Shown: piece by piece, positions 39,311 to 47,398 of the stretch
Layout: each line of letters starts with the position of its first letter
How positions within the stretch are numbered: position 1 is the stretch's first letter
Source of the DNA: an uncultured Rhizobium sp.
GTDB taxonomy: Bacteria; Pseudomonadota; Alphaproteobacteria; Rhizobiales; Rhizobiaceae
Length of the DNA stretch: 64,000 nt
Assembly (NCBI GenBank): GCA_945952045.1
Contig: CAMFHE010000005.1
Span: forward strand, 1 to 64,000
Direction: 5' to 3'
Translations under genes and position numbers: made by a program
The notes under the pieces: model-generated
What the model was told of the DNA's origin: nothing
What the model saw: only the letters and a program-made list of their open reading frames with translations
The model's database searches: none

Positions 39311-40396
39311 ATGCGTCGTTTGCCCCGCCTTTTCTTGTTCTTCGCCTGCGCCCTTGGCGGCGCGTCCCTCGCGCATGCGCAGTCGCCTGACACCGTGGTG
39401 ACGCGGCCGGTCGAGGGGGAGGCGCAGACCTTGAAGAAGGGCCGGGTCGTGCCGGCTGCGGCGGGTGAAGCGGGCAAGGACGCGGAAAATCCCGGCGGTC
39501 TGGCAATTTACGAGCGCATGGGCGCCGAATTGCCGGCCTTGCCGGAGGAAAAGGATTTCAAGGGCAAGGTCGACGAGGCCTATGGCGCTTTCCAGCGCGG
39601 TTATTACATCACCGCCATGGACAAGGCCCTGCCGCGCGCCCAGCTTGGCGATGCCGCCGCCCAGACCTTGCTTGGCGAGATCCTGTCGCAGGGTCTCGGC
39701 GTCAAGAAGGACGCCAAGGCGGCTGCATTCTGGTATGGTCAGGCGTCCGAGCATGGCGATTCCGCCGGCATGTTCCGCTATGCGCTGATCCTGATGGAGG
39801 GCCGCGACGCGCCGCGCGATGCCAAGAAGGCGGATGAACTGATGAAGAAGGCGGCCGATGCCGGCAATGCCTCGGCCCAGTTCAACCATGCCCAGGTTCT
39901 CGTTGCTGACAATCCCGGCGAGAAGGGTCTGGCGCTGGCGCTTCCCTATTACGAGAAGGCGGCGCAGCAGGGCATTGCCGACGCTCAATATGCCGTCTCG
40001 CAGCTTTACATGACGCTGGCCGATGTCAGCGAGGACAAGCGCAGCCAAGCGCGCGAATGGCTGGTGCGCGCCGCGCGCGCCGGCTTCGACACCGCCCAGC
40101 TCGACATGGGCATCTGGCTGGTGAACGGCATCGGCGGCGAGCGCGATTACAAGGAAGGCTTCAACTGGCTGGAGGTCGCGGCAAAGCGCGGCAATGTCGT
40201 TGCCCAGAACAAGCTTGCTCATCTCTACATCAATGCCATCGGCACCAAGCCCGATCCGATCGAGGCGGCGAAATGGTATGTGCTGTCGCGCCGGGCCGGG
40301 CTTTCCGACCCGAAGCTCGAGGATTTCTATCTCGGCATGACCGAGGAGCAGCAGAAGAAGGCGATCGACGCCGCGAACAAGTTCCGGCGGAGCTGA
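39311..40396 (+). CDS. Exported Sel1-repeat (SLR) protein
   Basis: A 361-residue protein with signal peptide (to SLAHA-QS) and about six Sel1-like repeats from about residue 90 to 340. The repeats have the A-x-(5)-G-x-(7)-Y-x-x-G pattern, for example AAQTLLGEILSQGLGVKKD, SAGMFRYALILMEGRDAPRD and AQLDMGIWLVNGIGGERD. Such solenoids bind partner proteins; in rhizobia some act in exopolysaccharide regulation (ExoR type), but this one lacks clear extra evidence. An upstream TTG at 39299 is possible. Confidence 0.85.
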   Translation: MRRLPRLFLFFACALGGASLAHAQSPDTVVTRPVEGEAQTLKKGRVVPAAAGEAGKDAENPGGLAIYERMGAELPALPEEKDFKGKVDEAYGAFQRGYYITAMDKALPRAQLGDAAAQTLLGEILSQGLGVKKDAKAAAFWYGQASEHGDSAGMFRYALILMEGRDAPRDAKKADELMKKAADAGNASAQFNHAQVLVADNPGEKGLALALPYYEKAAQQGIADAQYAVSQLYMTLADVSEDKRSQAREWLVRAARAGFDTAQLDMGIWLVNGIGGERDYKEGFNWLEVAAKRGNVVAQNKLAHLYINAIGTKPDPIEAAKWYVLSRRAGLSDPKLEDFYLGMTEEQQKKAIDAANKFRRS

Positions 40397-40400
40397 GGCC

Positions 40401-40709
40401 ATGACGCTGGTCACCGATACGGCGTTCGATTGCCAGAGCTGCGGCGCTTGTTGCTCCTATTCCGCCGATTGGCCGCGCTTTTCGATCGAAGAGGACGAGC
40501 AGCTCGAAAAGATCCCCGAGGCCTTCGTCGCGGCCGATCTCAGCGGCATGCGCTGCGACGGACAGCGCTGTCTGGCGCTGTCGGGTGAGATCGGCAAGCA
40601 TGTCGCCTGCACCATCTATGACATTCGTCCCGAGGTCTGTCGGGAGTGCATGCCCGGCGATCCCGAATGCCTGATGGCCCGCGAGGAGCATGGTATCGGC
40701 CTCATGTGA
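40401..40709 (+). CDS. YkgJ family cysteine-cluster protein
   Basis: A 102-residue protein with the CxxCxxCC cluster (CQSCGACC, residues 11-18), further Cys in MRCDGQRCLA and the C-terminal VACTIYDIRPEVCRECMPGDPEC, nine or more Cys in all. The family is thought to bind zinc or an Fe-S cluster; function is not known. It lies 4 bp after the Sel1 gene and is probably co-transcribed. Confidence 0.88.
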   Translation: MTLVTDTAFDCQSCGACCSYSADWPRFSIEEDEQLEKIPEAFVAADLSGMRCDGQRCLALSGEIGKHVACTIYDIRPEVCRECMPGDPECLMAREEHGIGLM

Positions 40710-40838
40710 GGTTGCACCCTTGAATTTCGGCGGATTTTGTGTTCTTGAGGCCGCCATTCAAGTCAAAACGATGATCGATCCCTTCGCCCGGCCGCTGGTG
40801 CTGCGGCGATTTGCCCAATTACCCAAGGAAGTTTCCGC

Positions 40839-41639
40839 ATGGCACGCTCTGCTCTTCTCAATGTCATGGTTCAGGCCGCCCTCAAGGCGGGCAAGTCGCT
40901 GACGCGCGATTTCGGCGAGGTGCAGAACCTGCAGGTTTCGGTCAAGGGGCCGGCGGACTTCGTCAGCCAGGCGGATCGCAAGGCCGAGAAGATCGTGCGC
41001 GAGGAACTGCTGAAGGCGCGCCCGACCTATGGCTTCCTCGGTGAGGAAAGCGAAGAGATCATCGGCAGCGACGGTTCGCATCGCTGGATCGTCGATCCGC
41101 TCGACGGCACCACCAATTTCCTGCACGGCATTCCGCAGTTCGCCGTTTCCATCGGTCTGGAGCGCAGCGGCGAAATCGTCGCCGGCGTCATCTTCAACCC
41201 GGCAAGCGACGAACTCTACACCACCGAAAAGGGTGGCGGCGCCTTCCTCAACGATCGTCGTCTGCGCGTCGCATCGCGCCGCGTCCTGTCGGACAGCGTT
41301 GTCGGCTGCGGCGTTCCGCATCTCGGCCGCCGCAACCACGGCAATTTCCTGATCGAACTGCGCCACGTCATGGGTGAAGTCGCCGGCGTGCGCAGCTTCG
41401 GCAGCGCCGCCCTCGATCTCGCCGCCGTGGCCAGCGGCCGCTTCGACGGTTATTGGGAAAACGATCTCAGCGCCTGGGACATCGCTGCCGGCCTGCTGAT
41501 GATTCGCGAGGCCGGCGGCTTCGCCACCGACCGCGACGGCGGCAATACCTCGCTCGACACCGGCGCGATCGTCGCCGGCAACGAACATATCCACAAGGCG
41601 CTGACCGAAGTCGTCAAGCGCCCCGTGCCCGGAAAGTAA
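40839..41639 (+). CDS. suhB: Inositol-1-monophosphatase family protein
   Basis: A 266-residue Mg-dependent phosphatase. The metal sites are GEES (Glu in motif 1), WIVDPLDGTTNFLHG (Asp residues of motif 2) and SAWDIAAG (motif 3). SuhB proteins cleave inositol monophosphates and in Gammaproteobacteria also serve rRNA antitermination; which role holds here is not visible. The ATG at 40839 has AAGGAAG upstream. It stands alone with 129 bp upstream and 122 bp downstream. Confidence 0.93.
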   Translation: MARSALLNVMVQAALKAGKSLTRDFGEVQNLQVSVKGPADFVSQADRKAEKIVREELLKARPTYGFLGEESEEIIGSDGSHRWIVDPLDGTTNFLHGIPQFAVSIGLERSGEIVAGVIFNPASDELYTTEKGGGAFLNDRRLRVASRRVLSDSVVGCGVPHLGRRNHGNFLIELRHVMGEVAGVRSFGSAALDLAAVASGRFDGYWENDLSAWDIAAGLLMIREAGGFATDRDGGNTSLDTGAIVAGNEHIHKALTEVVKRPVPGK

Positions 41640-41761
41640 GGCATCGCCGCGCCGCGGGTTGCACTTGCTTTTTCGCACGTGAATTTGCGGCGCTTAACCC
41701 TTCATTTTGCTGGAATTCTCCTCTACTGTCCGGTCAAAGTTTCCGGAGGCAGTGGAACGGG

Positions 41762-42826
41762 ATGGCACAATTGAATCTGGGCGAGATGGGAGAGGTCGAG
41801 GGCGAGACGCGCCAGTACGCCTATGGCGGCAAGCTGTCGAGCCCGATGCACTTCTTCTGGACGATGGTGATCTTCCTCATCATCGTCGGCTTCATCGCAG
41901 CGATCCTCTACCGGCAGGCTCATGCGGCCTTCGTCACCAATCCCGGGCTGAACAGTCTCATCCTCGGCGTGCTGCTCGTCGGCGTCATCCTGGTGTTCAA
42001 CCATGTGCTGGCGCTTCGCCCGGAAGTGCGCTGGTTCAATTCGTTCCGCGCCGCCGGCAGCGCCAACCGGGTCGGCCGCGATCCGCGGCTCCTGGCGCCG
42101 ATGCGCTCGCTGATCGGAAACCGCCAGTCGCTGGCGCTTTCGGCGACGGCGCTGCGCTCCATTCTCGATTCCATCGCCACCCGCCTCGACGAAAGCCGCG
42201 ATACTTCGCGCTATCTGATCGGCCTTCTGGTTTTCCTCGGCCTGCTCGGCACCTTCTGGGGCCTGCTCGGCACCATCGGCTCGATCAACAGCGTCATCCA
42301 GTCGCTCGATCCCGGTTCGGGCGGCGAATCGGCCAACATCCTGCAGACGCTGAAGGACGGCCTGTCGGCGCCTTTGGCCGGCATGGGCACGGCGTTCTCG
42401 TCGTCGCTGCTCGGTCTGTCCGGGTCGCTCATTCTCGGCTTCCTCGACCTGCAGGCCGGCCGCGCCCAAAACCGCTTCTACATGGAACTGGAAAACTGGC
42501 TGTCCTCGGTGACCGACGTCACCTCCGATGTCGTGCCGTTGACCGAATCGCTCTCGGCCAACGCCTCTTCGGAAGAGTTGAAGGTCTTGACCCAGCAGCT
42601 CGTGCGCATGGCGGAAGAGGGCGGTGGCGGCGGCCAGCGCAATGTCCAGGCGATGGCGAGCCTCGCCGAAGGCATCCAGGGCCTCGTGCGCAACATGCGC
42701 AACGAACAGCAGATGTTGCGCGACTGGATCGAGGCGCAGCAGGAGGAGGCCAAGGCGATGCGCAAGACGCTGGACCGCCTGTCGGATCGTCTCTCCGAAC
42801 GCTCGCACGGGCCGGGGAGCAAATAA
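41762..42826 (+). CDS. MotA/TolQ/ExbB-like proton channel protein
   Basis: A 354-residue inner membrane protein with four membrane helices: about 27-50 (MHFFWTMVIFLIIVGFIAAI), 58-80, 150-175 (FLGLLGTFWGLLGTIGS) and 205-228 (FSSSLLGLSGSLILGFLDL). Helices 3 and 4 have the small-residue pattern of the MotA/ExbB/TolQ ion path. A cytoplasmic tail of about 125 residues after helix 4 is charged and coiled-coil-like (LRDWIEAQQEEAKAMRKTL). The OmpA-domain partner begins 4 bp later. The ATG at 41762 is chosen; the open frame upstream lies partly in suhB. No flagellar or tol genes are near. Confidence 0.88.
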   Translation: MAQLNLGEMGEVEGETRQYAYGGKLSSPMHFFWTMVIFLIIVGFIAAILYRQAHAAFVTNPGLNSLILGVLLVGVILVFNHVLALRPEVRWFNSFRAAGSANRVGRDPRLLAPMRSLIGNRQSLALSATALRSILDSIATRLDESRDTSRYLIGLLVFLGLLGTFWGLLGTIGSINSVIQSLDPGSGGESANILQTLKDGLSAPLAGMGTAFSSSLLGLSGSLILGFLDLQAGRAQNRFYMELENWLSSVTDVTSDVVPLTESLSANASSEELKVLTQQLVRMAEEGGGGGQRNVQAMASLAEGIQGLVRNMRNEQQMLRDWIEAQQEEAKAMRKTLDRLSDRLSERSHGPGSK

Positions 42827-42829
42827 GCC

Positions 42830-43861
42830 ATGGCGCTCGCCAAGAACAGCCGTCGCGACCGCCGCGTCGATTATTGGCCGGGTTTCGTCGATGCGCTGTC
42901 GACGCTGCTGCTGGCAATCATGTTCCTCCTGACGGTGTTCGTGCTGGCGCAGTTTATCCTCAGCCGCGAGATCAGCGGCAAGGATGAGGTGCTGAACCGC
43001 CTCAACAGCCAGATCAACGAATTGACCCAGCTTCTGGCTTTGGAAAAGGGCGGCAAGCAGGATCTGGAAGACACGATCGCCAATCTGCAATCGACACTCG
43101 CCAGCTCCGAAACCGAGCGCTCGCGCCTGCAGCAGTTGCTCGATTCGGGAACCGGCAATGCCGATGCCGCCAACCAGCGAATCGGCGACCTCACCGGCCA
43201 GCTCGATGCCGAAAAACAGGTCAGCACCCGGGCCCTGAGCCAGGTCGATCTGCTAAACCAGCAGATCGCCGCCTTGCGCAGCCAGATCGCCGCCATCGAG
43301 CAGGCGCTGCAGGCATCGGAGGTCAAGGACCAGTCTTCGCAAGCCAAAATCGCCGACCTCGGCCGTCGCCTGAACGTGGCGCTGGCGCAGCGCGTGCAGG
43401 AGCTCAACCGTTACCGCTCCGACTTTTTCGGCCGCTTGCGTGAGATCCTGTCGGATCGCGAAAACATTCGCATCGTCGGCGACCGGTTCGTCTTCCAGTC
43501 GGAAGTGCTGTTTCCGTCCGGCGGCAATGAGCTGAACGCGGCGGGGCAGGTGGAAATGACCAAGCTGGCGGGCGCGCTGCTCGACCTTGCCAAGGAAATT
43601 CCCGCCGAGATCAACTGGGTGCTGCGCGTCGACGGCCATACCGACAATGTGCCGCTCTCCGGCGCCGGCCGTTATGCCGACAACTGGGAACTGTCCTCGG
43701 CTCGTGCGACCTCGGTGGTGAAGTTCCTGATTTCCAAGGGCGTTCCCGCCAACCGCCTGGTTGCCGCCGGTTTTGGCGAATTCCAGCCGATCGCGGAAGG
43801 GGACAGCCCGGAGGCACGCGCAACCAATCGACGGATCGAGTTGAAGCTGACGGAACGGTGA
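42830..43861 (+). CDS. MotB-like protein with coiled coil and OmpA peptidoglycan-binding domain
   Basis: A 343-residue partner of the preceding channel. One N-terminal membrane helix (about 22-45) holds the conserved acidic residue of MotB-like proteins in YWPGFVDALSTLLLAIMF (Asp22 or nearby). A long coiled coil (about 50-195) crosses the periplasm. The C-terminal OmpA/MotB domain (about 205-343) has VDGHTDNVP and NRRIEL, the peptidoglycan-binding sites. With the MotA-like protein it should make a proton-driven stator that exerts force on an unknown envelope partner. Confidence 0.9.
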   Translation: MALAKNSRRDRRVDYWPGFVDALSTLLLAIMFLLTVFVLAQFILSREISGKDEVLNRLNSQINELTQLLALEKGGKQDLEDTIANLQSTLASSETERSRLQQLLDSGTGNADAANQRIGDLTGQLDAEKQVSTRALSQVDLLNQQIAALRSQIAAIEQALQASEVKDQSSQAKIADLGRRLNVALAQRVQELNRYRSDFFGRLREILSDRENIRIVGDRFVFQSEVLFPSGGNELNAAGQVEMTKLAGALLDLAKEIPAEINWVLRVDGHTDNVPLSGAGRYADNWELSSARATSVVKFLISKGVPANRLVAAGFGEFQPIAEGDSPEARATNRRIELKLTER

Positions 43862-43870
43862 GGGGAAGCG

Positions 43871-43886
43871 GGAGGCATAAGCCTCC
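43871..43886. other. Short hairpin between convergent genes
   Basis: GGAGGC and GCCTCC arms with a 4-base loop and no T-run, in the 31-bp gap between the OmpA-domain gene and the ABC gene. It may mark the shared 3' end. Confidence 0.35.
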
Positions 43887-43892
43887 AGCCGT

Positions 43893-45674
43893 TCACGCCG
43901 CCGCGGCGTCGAATTGCAGGCGGGCGAGGCGGGCGTAGAGGCCGCCTGTTTCGATGAGGGTCTGGTGCGTGCCTTCCTCGACGATCTTGCCATTGTCCAT
44001 GACGAGGATACGGTCGGCTTTCAGCACGGTCGCCAGGCGATGGGCGATGACGATGGTGGTGCGATTGGCCATCAGGCCGTCCAGCGCCTTCTGCACCAGC
44101 GTTTCGCTTTCGGCATCGAGCGCCGAGGTCGCCTCGTCGAGCAGCAGCAGCGGCGCGTTCTTCAGGATGGCGCGGGCAATGGCGATGCGCTGGCGCTGGC
44201 CGCCGGACAATGTCACGCCGCGTTCGCCGACGGATGTGTCGTAACCCTTGTCGAGACGTCGGATGAAATCGTCTGCCTGAGCGGCGACGGCTGCGGCCTG
44301 AACGGCTTCGCGGCTGGCGCTGGGCAAACCGAAGGCGATGTTGTCATGGATGGAGCCGGCGAAGATGGTGACGTCCTGCGGCACGATGGCGATGCGATCG
44401 CGCAACTGCTTGGGGTCGGCGGCGCGCACATCGACGCCATCGACGCTGACCGTGCCGCGTGAAGCGTCGTAGAAACGCAGGATCAGCGACAGGATGGTGC
44501 TCTTGCCGGCGCCTGAGGGGCCGACGATGGCGACGGTTTCGCCGGGGCGAACCTGGAATTCGATGCCGCGCAGCATTTCCTTGTCGGGCCGGGCCGGATA
44601 GGCAAAATGCACGCCGAAGAAATTGACGGCACCCTGCGCCGGCTTCGGCAGGGCCGTGGGATTTGCCGGCGACTGGACGGCGGGCGTTTCCGCCAGGAGT
44701 TCGGTGAGGCGCTCGGTTGCGCCTGCGGCCTGCGACATCTCTCCCCAGACTTCCGAGAGTGAACCGAGGGAGCCGGCGGCGATGACGGAATAGAGCAGGA
44801 ACTGGCCGAGCGTGCCGGCGGTCATCGTGCCGGCCAGCACGTTCTGCGCGCCGAACCACAAGACCCCGACGACGCTGGAGAAGATGAGCGCGATGGCGAT
44901 GCCGGTGAGCAGCGCCCGCGACTTGATTGCCGAGCGCGCCGCTTCATAGGCATCCTCGACCGCACCGCCATACCGGTTGTTGGCGGCCTGTTCGCCGTTG
45001 AAGGCCTGGACGGTTCGGGTTGCGGCGATCGCCTCTCCGGCGTAAGCGGACGCCGTTGCGAGCGTATCCTGCGCCGCGCGCGAGCGACTGCGCACCGAAC
45101 GACCGAAGCCGACCAGCGGAAAGACGATCAGCGGAATGGCGCCGAGCGCCAGGCTCGACAGTTTCGGGCTGGTGACAACCATCATGCCCATCGCGCCGAG
45201 ACAGAGGATGAGGTTGCGCAGCGCGACCGACGCGGTCGCGCCGACGGCGGATTTGATCTGCGTCGTATCGGCCGTCAGGCGCGAGACAATCTCACCGGAC
45301 TGGTTGACGTCGTAGAAGGCCGGCGACAGCGTGGTGACATGGGCGAAGACTTCGCGGCGCAGATCGGCGACGATGCGCTCGCCAAGCGTGATGACATAAT
45401 AATACCGCATGGCGCTGGCGACCGCGAGGACGAGCGCCATGGCGATCAGCATGCCGAAATAGCTGTTGATGAAGGCGTGGTCGGCCTGGTTGAAACCGTT
45501 GTCGACCATGCGGCGCACGGCAAGCGGCAGCACCAGCGTGGCTGCGGCGGCCAGCGTCAGGAAGATCAGCGCGCCGGCGACGAGGCCGCGATAACGCGAG
45601 AGATAGGGCAGCAGCCTGGCGAGCGGCGCCACGGACCGGCGCTTCTGCTTGTCGGTTTGACCAATTTCTGCCAC
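43893..45674 (-). CDS. ABC transporter, fused permease-ATPase (exporter half)
   Basis: A ~593-residue half-exporter. The permease domain has six helices (about 35-330, starting [20 protein letters not shown] in the first). The ATPase domain (about 360-590) has Walker [10 protein letters not shown], the Q-loop, signature [14 protein letters not shown], Walker [13 protein letters not shown] and the H-loop [10 protein letters not shown]. It should work as a homodimer, moving a lipid, peptide or drug-like molecule outward; the cargo is unknown. I use the GTG at 45674, four bases after GGAGG; a GTG at 45755 would add 27 residues. Confidence 0.88.
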   Translation of the reverse strand: MAEIGQTDKQKRRSVAPLARLLPYLSRYRGLVAGALIFLTLAAAATLVLPLAVRRMVDNGFNQADHAFINSYFGMLIAMALVLAVASAMRYYYVITLGERIVADLRREVFAHVTTLSPAFYDVNQSGEIVSRLTADTTQIKSAVGATASVALRNLILCLGAMGMMVVTSPKLSSLALGAIPLIVFPLVGFGRSVRSRSRAAQDTLATASAYAGEAIAATRTVQAFNGEQAANNRYGGAVEDAYEAARSAIKSRALLTGIAIALIFSSVVGVLWFGAQNVLAGTMTAGTLGQFLLYSVIAAGSLGSLSEVWGEMSQAAGATERLTELLAETPAVQSPANPTALPKPAQGAVNFFGVHFAYPARPDKEMLRGIEFQVRPGETVAIVGPSGAGKSTILSLILRFYDASRGTVSVDGVDVRAADPKQLRDRIAIVPQDVTIFAGSIHDNIAFGLPSASREAVQAAAVAAQADDFIRRLDKGYDTSVGERGVTLSGGQRQRIAIARAILKNAPLLLLDEATSALDAESETLVQKALDGLMANRTTIVIAHRLATVLKADRILVMDNGKIVEEGTHQTLIETGGLYARLARLQFDAAAA

Positions 45675-45867
45675 CACGCCTCCATTCTTCCCTTGCGCGC
45701 CGCTGCTTTGGCGCCTTGGGCTCTTGTTATCCTTGCGGCCTTCATGTATAGGCACGGCATCGAATTGGGAAGCCGTGGCCCTTCGGACTGCGGCTTTGTT
45801 TATTCAATCGGTTCGGTTGCCGCAATGGATTGCGACAAATGGACCCTGCCATCTCAGGAAGATTGTT

Positions 45868-46089
45868 ATGAAGGCCAATATCCATCCCGACTACCACACG
45901 ATCAAGGTAGTCATGACCGACGGCACCGAATACGAAACCCGCTCCACCTGGGGCACGGAAGGCGCCGTCATGAATCTCGAAATCGACTCCAAGTCGCATC
46001 CGGCATGGACCGGCGGCAACCAGCAGCTCATGGACCGCGGCGGCCGCGTTTCCAAGTTCAACAAGCGTTTCGGCGGCCTCGGCCTCTAA
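45868..46089 (+). CDS. rpmE: 50S ribosomal protein L31, Cys-free
   Basis: A 73-residue L31 starting [19 protein letters not shown]. The zinc-binding Cys found in many L31 proteins are absent, as is usual in alphaproteobacteria. The C-terminal [10 protein letters not shown] segment is conserved. AGGAAG lies six bases before the ATG. It is divergent from the ABC gene and is followed by a terminator. Confidence 0.96.
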   Translation: MKANIHPDYHTIKVVMTDGTEYETRSTWGTEGAVMNLEIDSKSHPAWTGGNQQLMDRGGRVSKFNKRFGGLGL

Positions 46090-46138
46090 TTCCGCTTGCA
46101 ACCCGTGCGTTTCGCGCGGGTGCTGTTCGACTTCAAGA

Positions 46139-46162
46139 AGCCCGGCTTGTCCGGGCTTTTTT
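46139..46162 (+). terminator. Rho-independent terminator of rpmE
   Basis: AAGCCCGG and CCGGGCTT arms, 5-base loop, then a T-run. A second, weaker GC hairpin without T-run precedes it at about 46101-46119. Confidence 0.9.
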
Positions 46163-46200
46163 GCGTCTGGAGGCAAGGCGTGGGAAAGAGGCTAGCGTAT

Positions 46201-46240
46201 TGTCCGACGCCAAAGCGATCCCGCTTTGGCTGGAAATGCT
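46201..46240 (+). repeat. Degenerate copy of the dispersed repeat
   Basis: Starts TGTCCGACGCCAAAGCG and ends GGCTGGAAATGCT. The ends match copies A-C, but the middle is changed into a CCAAAGCG/CGCTTTGG palindrome. It lies between the rpmE terminator and the rcdA terminator. Confidence 0.4.
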
Positions 46241-46246
46241 CAAGGG

Positions 46247-46279
46247 CAAAAGAAAACGCCCCGGCAAAGCCGAGGCGTC
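46247..46279 (-). terminator. Rho-independent terminator of rcdA
   Basis: On the minus strand CGCCTCGGC and GCCGGGGCG (one G-T pair) around TTT are followed by TTTTCTTTT, 32 bp after the rcdA stop. Confidence 0.8.
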
Positions 46280-46310
46280 GAAGACGTGATGTGTTGAGCC
46301 GGAGAAAGCG

Positions 46311-46826
46311 TCAGCTGTTGCCGAAGGCGGTCTGCAGCAGGTTGAGCTGAGCCTGGACGCTGTTCTGGTTGTCGTGATCGATATTGTCCTCGGAAGGACG
46401 ATAGATTTCGCGGTCGAGCAGCGCGACGCGATTCTGCAGACGCAGGGAGCGTTCGACGAGATCGCGGAAGGATTCCGGCAGATCGTTCCAGCCCGGCGCG
46501 TTGCGATCGACGTTGAAGCTGTCGAGGCGCACCTTGCTCTTTTCGGAGATCACCTGCTCGCGGGTCATTTCGCCATTGTTGACGGCGCGCTGCAGCAGCA
46601 GCCACGAGGCCATCTGCATCAGGCGGGTGGTCAGGCGCATGGATTCTGCCGCATAAAGCACCGAGGCCATGCGCGGCAACACCTTGGAGGCGGCGCGTCC
46701 CTGGCCATCGAGATAGCTTGCGGTTTCTTCTACCAGTGCCATGCCTTCGGCATACAGTGCCTTGAACTGCGCCGACGATGCAACACGGCCAGCAAAACTA
46801 ATCGTGTTCAATCCAAGCTCTGACAT
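46311..46826 (-). CDS. rcdA: RcdA family regulator of CtrA degradation (DUF1465)
   Basis: A 171-residue helical protein of DUF1465. In Caulobacter, RcdA is a ClpXP adaptor that brings PopA and CtrA to the protease at the pole for timed CtrA destruction. The family core is clear: FKALYAEGMALVEETASYLDG followed by the block ESMRLTTRLMQMASWLLLQR, then the SEKSKVRLD segment, then LRLQNRVALLDREIY. The ATG at 46826 has AGGGAA upstream; an open frame of 27 codons before it lacks family sequence. Upstream lie two perfect CtrA boxes, so the gene may be under control of the protein it helps destroy. Confidence 0.93.
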   Translation of the reverse strand: MSELGLNTISFAGRVASSAQFKALYAEGMALVEETASYLDGQGRAASKVLPRMASVLYAAESMRLTTRLMQMASWLLLQRAVNNGEMTREQVISEKSKVRLDSFNVDRNAPGWNDLPESFRDLVERSLRLQNRVALLDREIYRPSEDNIDHDNQNSVQAQLNLLQTAFGNS

Positions 46827-46949
46827 ATCGTGTTCCCTGTTCAACGCATCACGTCGGTCAACTAATGCCGTAAGCGGCCAATAAGTTTCGCCGCTTGCGC
46901 TTTTCACCTCATAAAATGGTATCTTTAAAGAAATTGCGCAAGTTGTTTC

Positions 46950-46964
46950 TTAACGGAAGGTTAA
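46950..46964. promoter_or_regulatory. CtrA box 1 (perfect TTAA-N7-TTAA), upstream of rcdA
   Basis: TTAA at 46950-46953 and TTAA at 46961-46964, seven bases apart; on the minus strand it reads TTAACCTTCCGTTAAG. It is 124 bp upstream of the rcdA ATG, a suitable position for the -35 region of a CtrA-activated promoter. Confidence 0.7.
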
Positions 46965-46995
46965 TACCCACAACTTTGGTAGGATCGCGCAGGCG

Positions 46996-47022
46996 AAAAA
47001 AAAGAGCCGCGCGAAGCGGCTC
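46996..47022 (-). terminator. Strong Rho-independent terminator without an annotated upstream gene nearby
   Basis: On the minus strand GAGCCGC, loop TTCGC and GCGGCTC are followed by eight T. The nearest gene that could read into it (DUF1192) ends 181 bp earlier, so a short transcript in between is likely. Confidence 0.88.
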
Positions 47023-47095
47023 TCAAGGTAAAACAGGGAGAAATCAGACCAATTCGCCAAGCGGTGAAACTGTCTGAGCCCGAACGAGCCGGGCA
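46996..47095 (-). ncRNA. Candidate small RNA of about 100 nt, CtrA-linked
   Basis: The minus strand between CtrA box 2 and the terminator has RNA-like structure: hairpin GCCCG/CGGGC (47078-47094), a longer CAGAC/GTCTG stem (about 47045-47077), a single-stranded CTCCCT tract (47035-47040) able to pair with ribosome-binding sites, and the terminator hairpin. A GTTAAT at about 47101-47106 could be the -10, with box 2 over the -35. No convincing protein is encoded. It may correspond to a known rhizobial cell-cycle RNA such as EcpR1, but I cannot verify that. Boundaries are estimates. Confidence 0.45.
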
Positions 47096-47118
47096 AGGCC
47101 AATTAACGATGAAGACGC

Positions 47119-47134
47119 TTAATATTGGGTTAAC
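47119..47134. promoter_or_regulatory. CtrA box 2 (perfect TTAA-N7-TTAAC)
   Basis: TTAA at 47119-47122 and TTAAC at 47130-47134 with spacer TATTGGG. It lies 24 bp before the predicted start of the candidate small RNA (minus strand), and 70 bp past the DUF1192 stop, so it is not placed to control DUF1192. Confidence 0.7.
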
Positions 47135-47203
47135 AAGCATCATCTAATAGTACAAATAGCAGTTATTCTTTGTTTATTAAGTTTTTCGAAATCTTTTCGC
47201 CGG

Positions 47204-47398
47204 TCATTTTTTGAAGAGGCTTTCGGCAGCCAGTCGACCGGCGGCCTTGGCGGTGCGCTCGGCCTTCAACCGATCGATTTCTTTCTCCAGCAGCGCGACG
47301 CGTGCGGTCAGTTCATCGGCCGATAGCAGCGAAATGTCGCAGCCGATTTCATGGCTTGCGGGCTTCTTTTGGGGTCGGTCTTCGTCGTTGGCGCTCAT
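47204..47398 (-). CDS. DUF1192 family protein
   Basis: A 64-residue protein. The family core is a short coiled coil: ISLLSADELTARVALLEKEI followed by DRLKAERTAK. No function is known. The start overlaps the MFS stop by ATGA, so it is coupled to that gene. Confidence 0.88.
   Translation of the reverse strand: MSANDEDRPQKKPASHEIGCDISLLSADELTARVALLEKEIDRLKAERTAKAAGRLAAESLFKK

Noticed and set aside
41762-43861. Zorya-type defence system
   Set aside because: Only the MotA/MotB-like pair is present; no ZorC, ZorD or ZorE-like gene follows, and the next gene is an ABC exporter on the other strand.
46895-47143. Two ~60-codon frames in the rcdA spacer
   Set aside because: Both run through the terminator hairpin and CtrA-box region, and neither has a ribosome-binding site; a small RNA explains the structure better.
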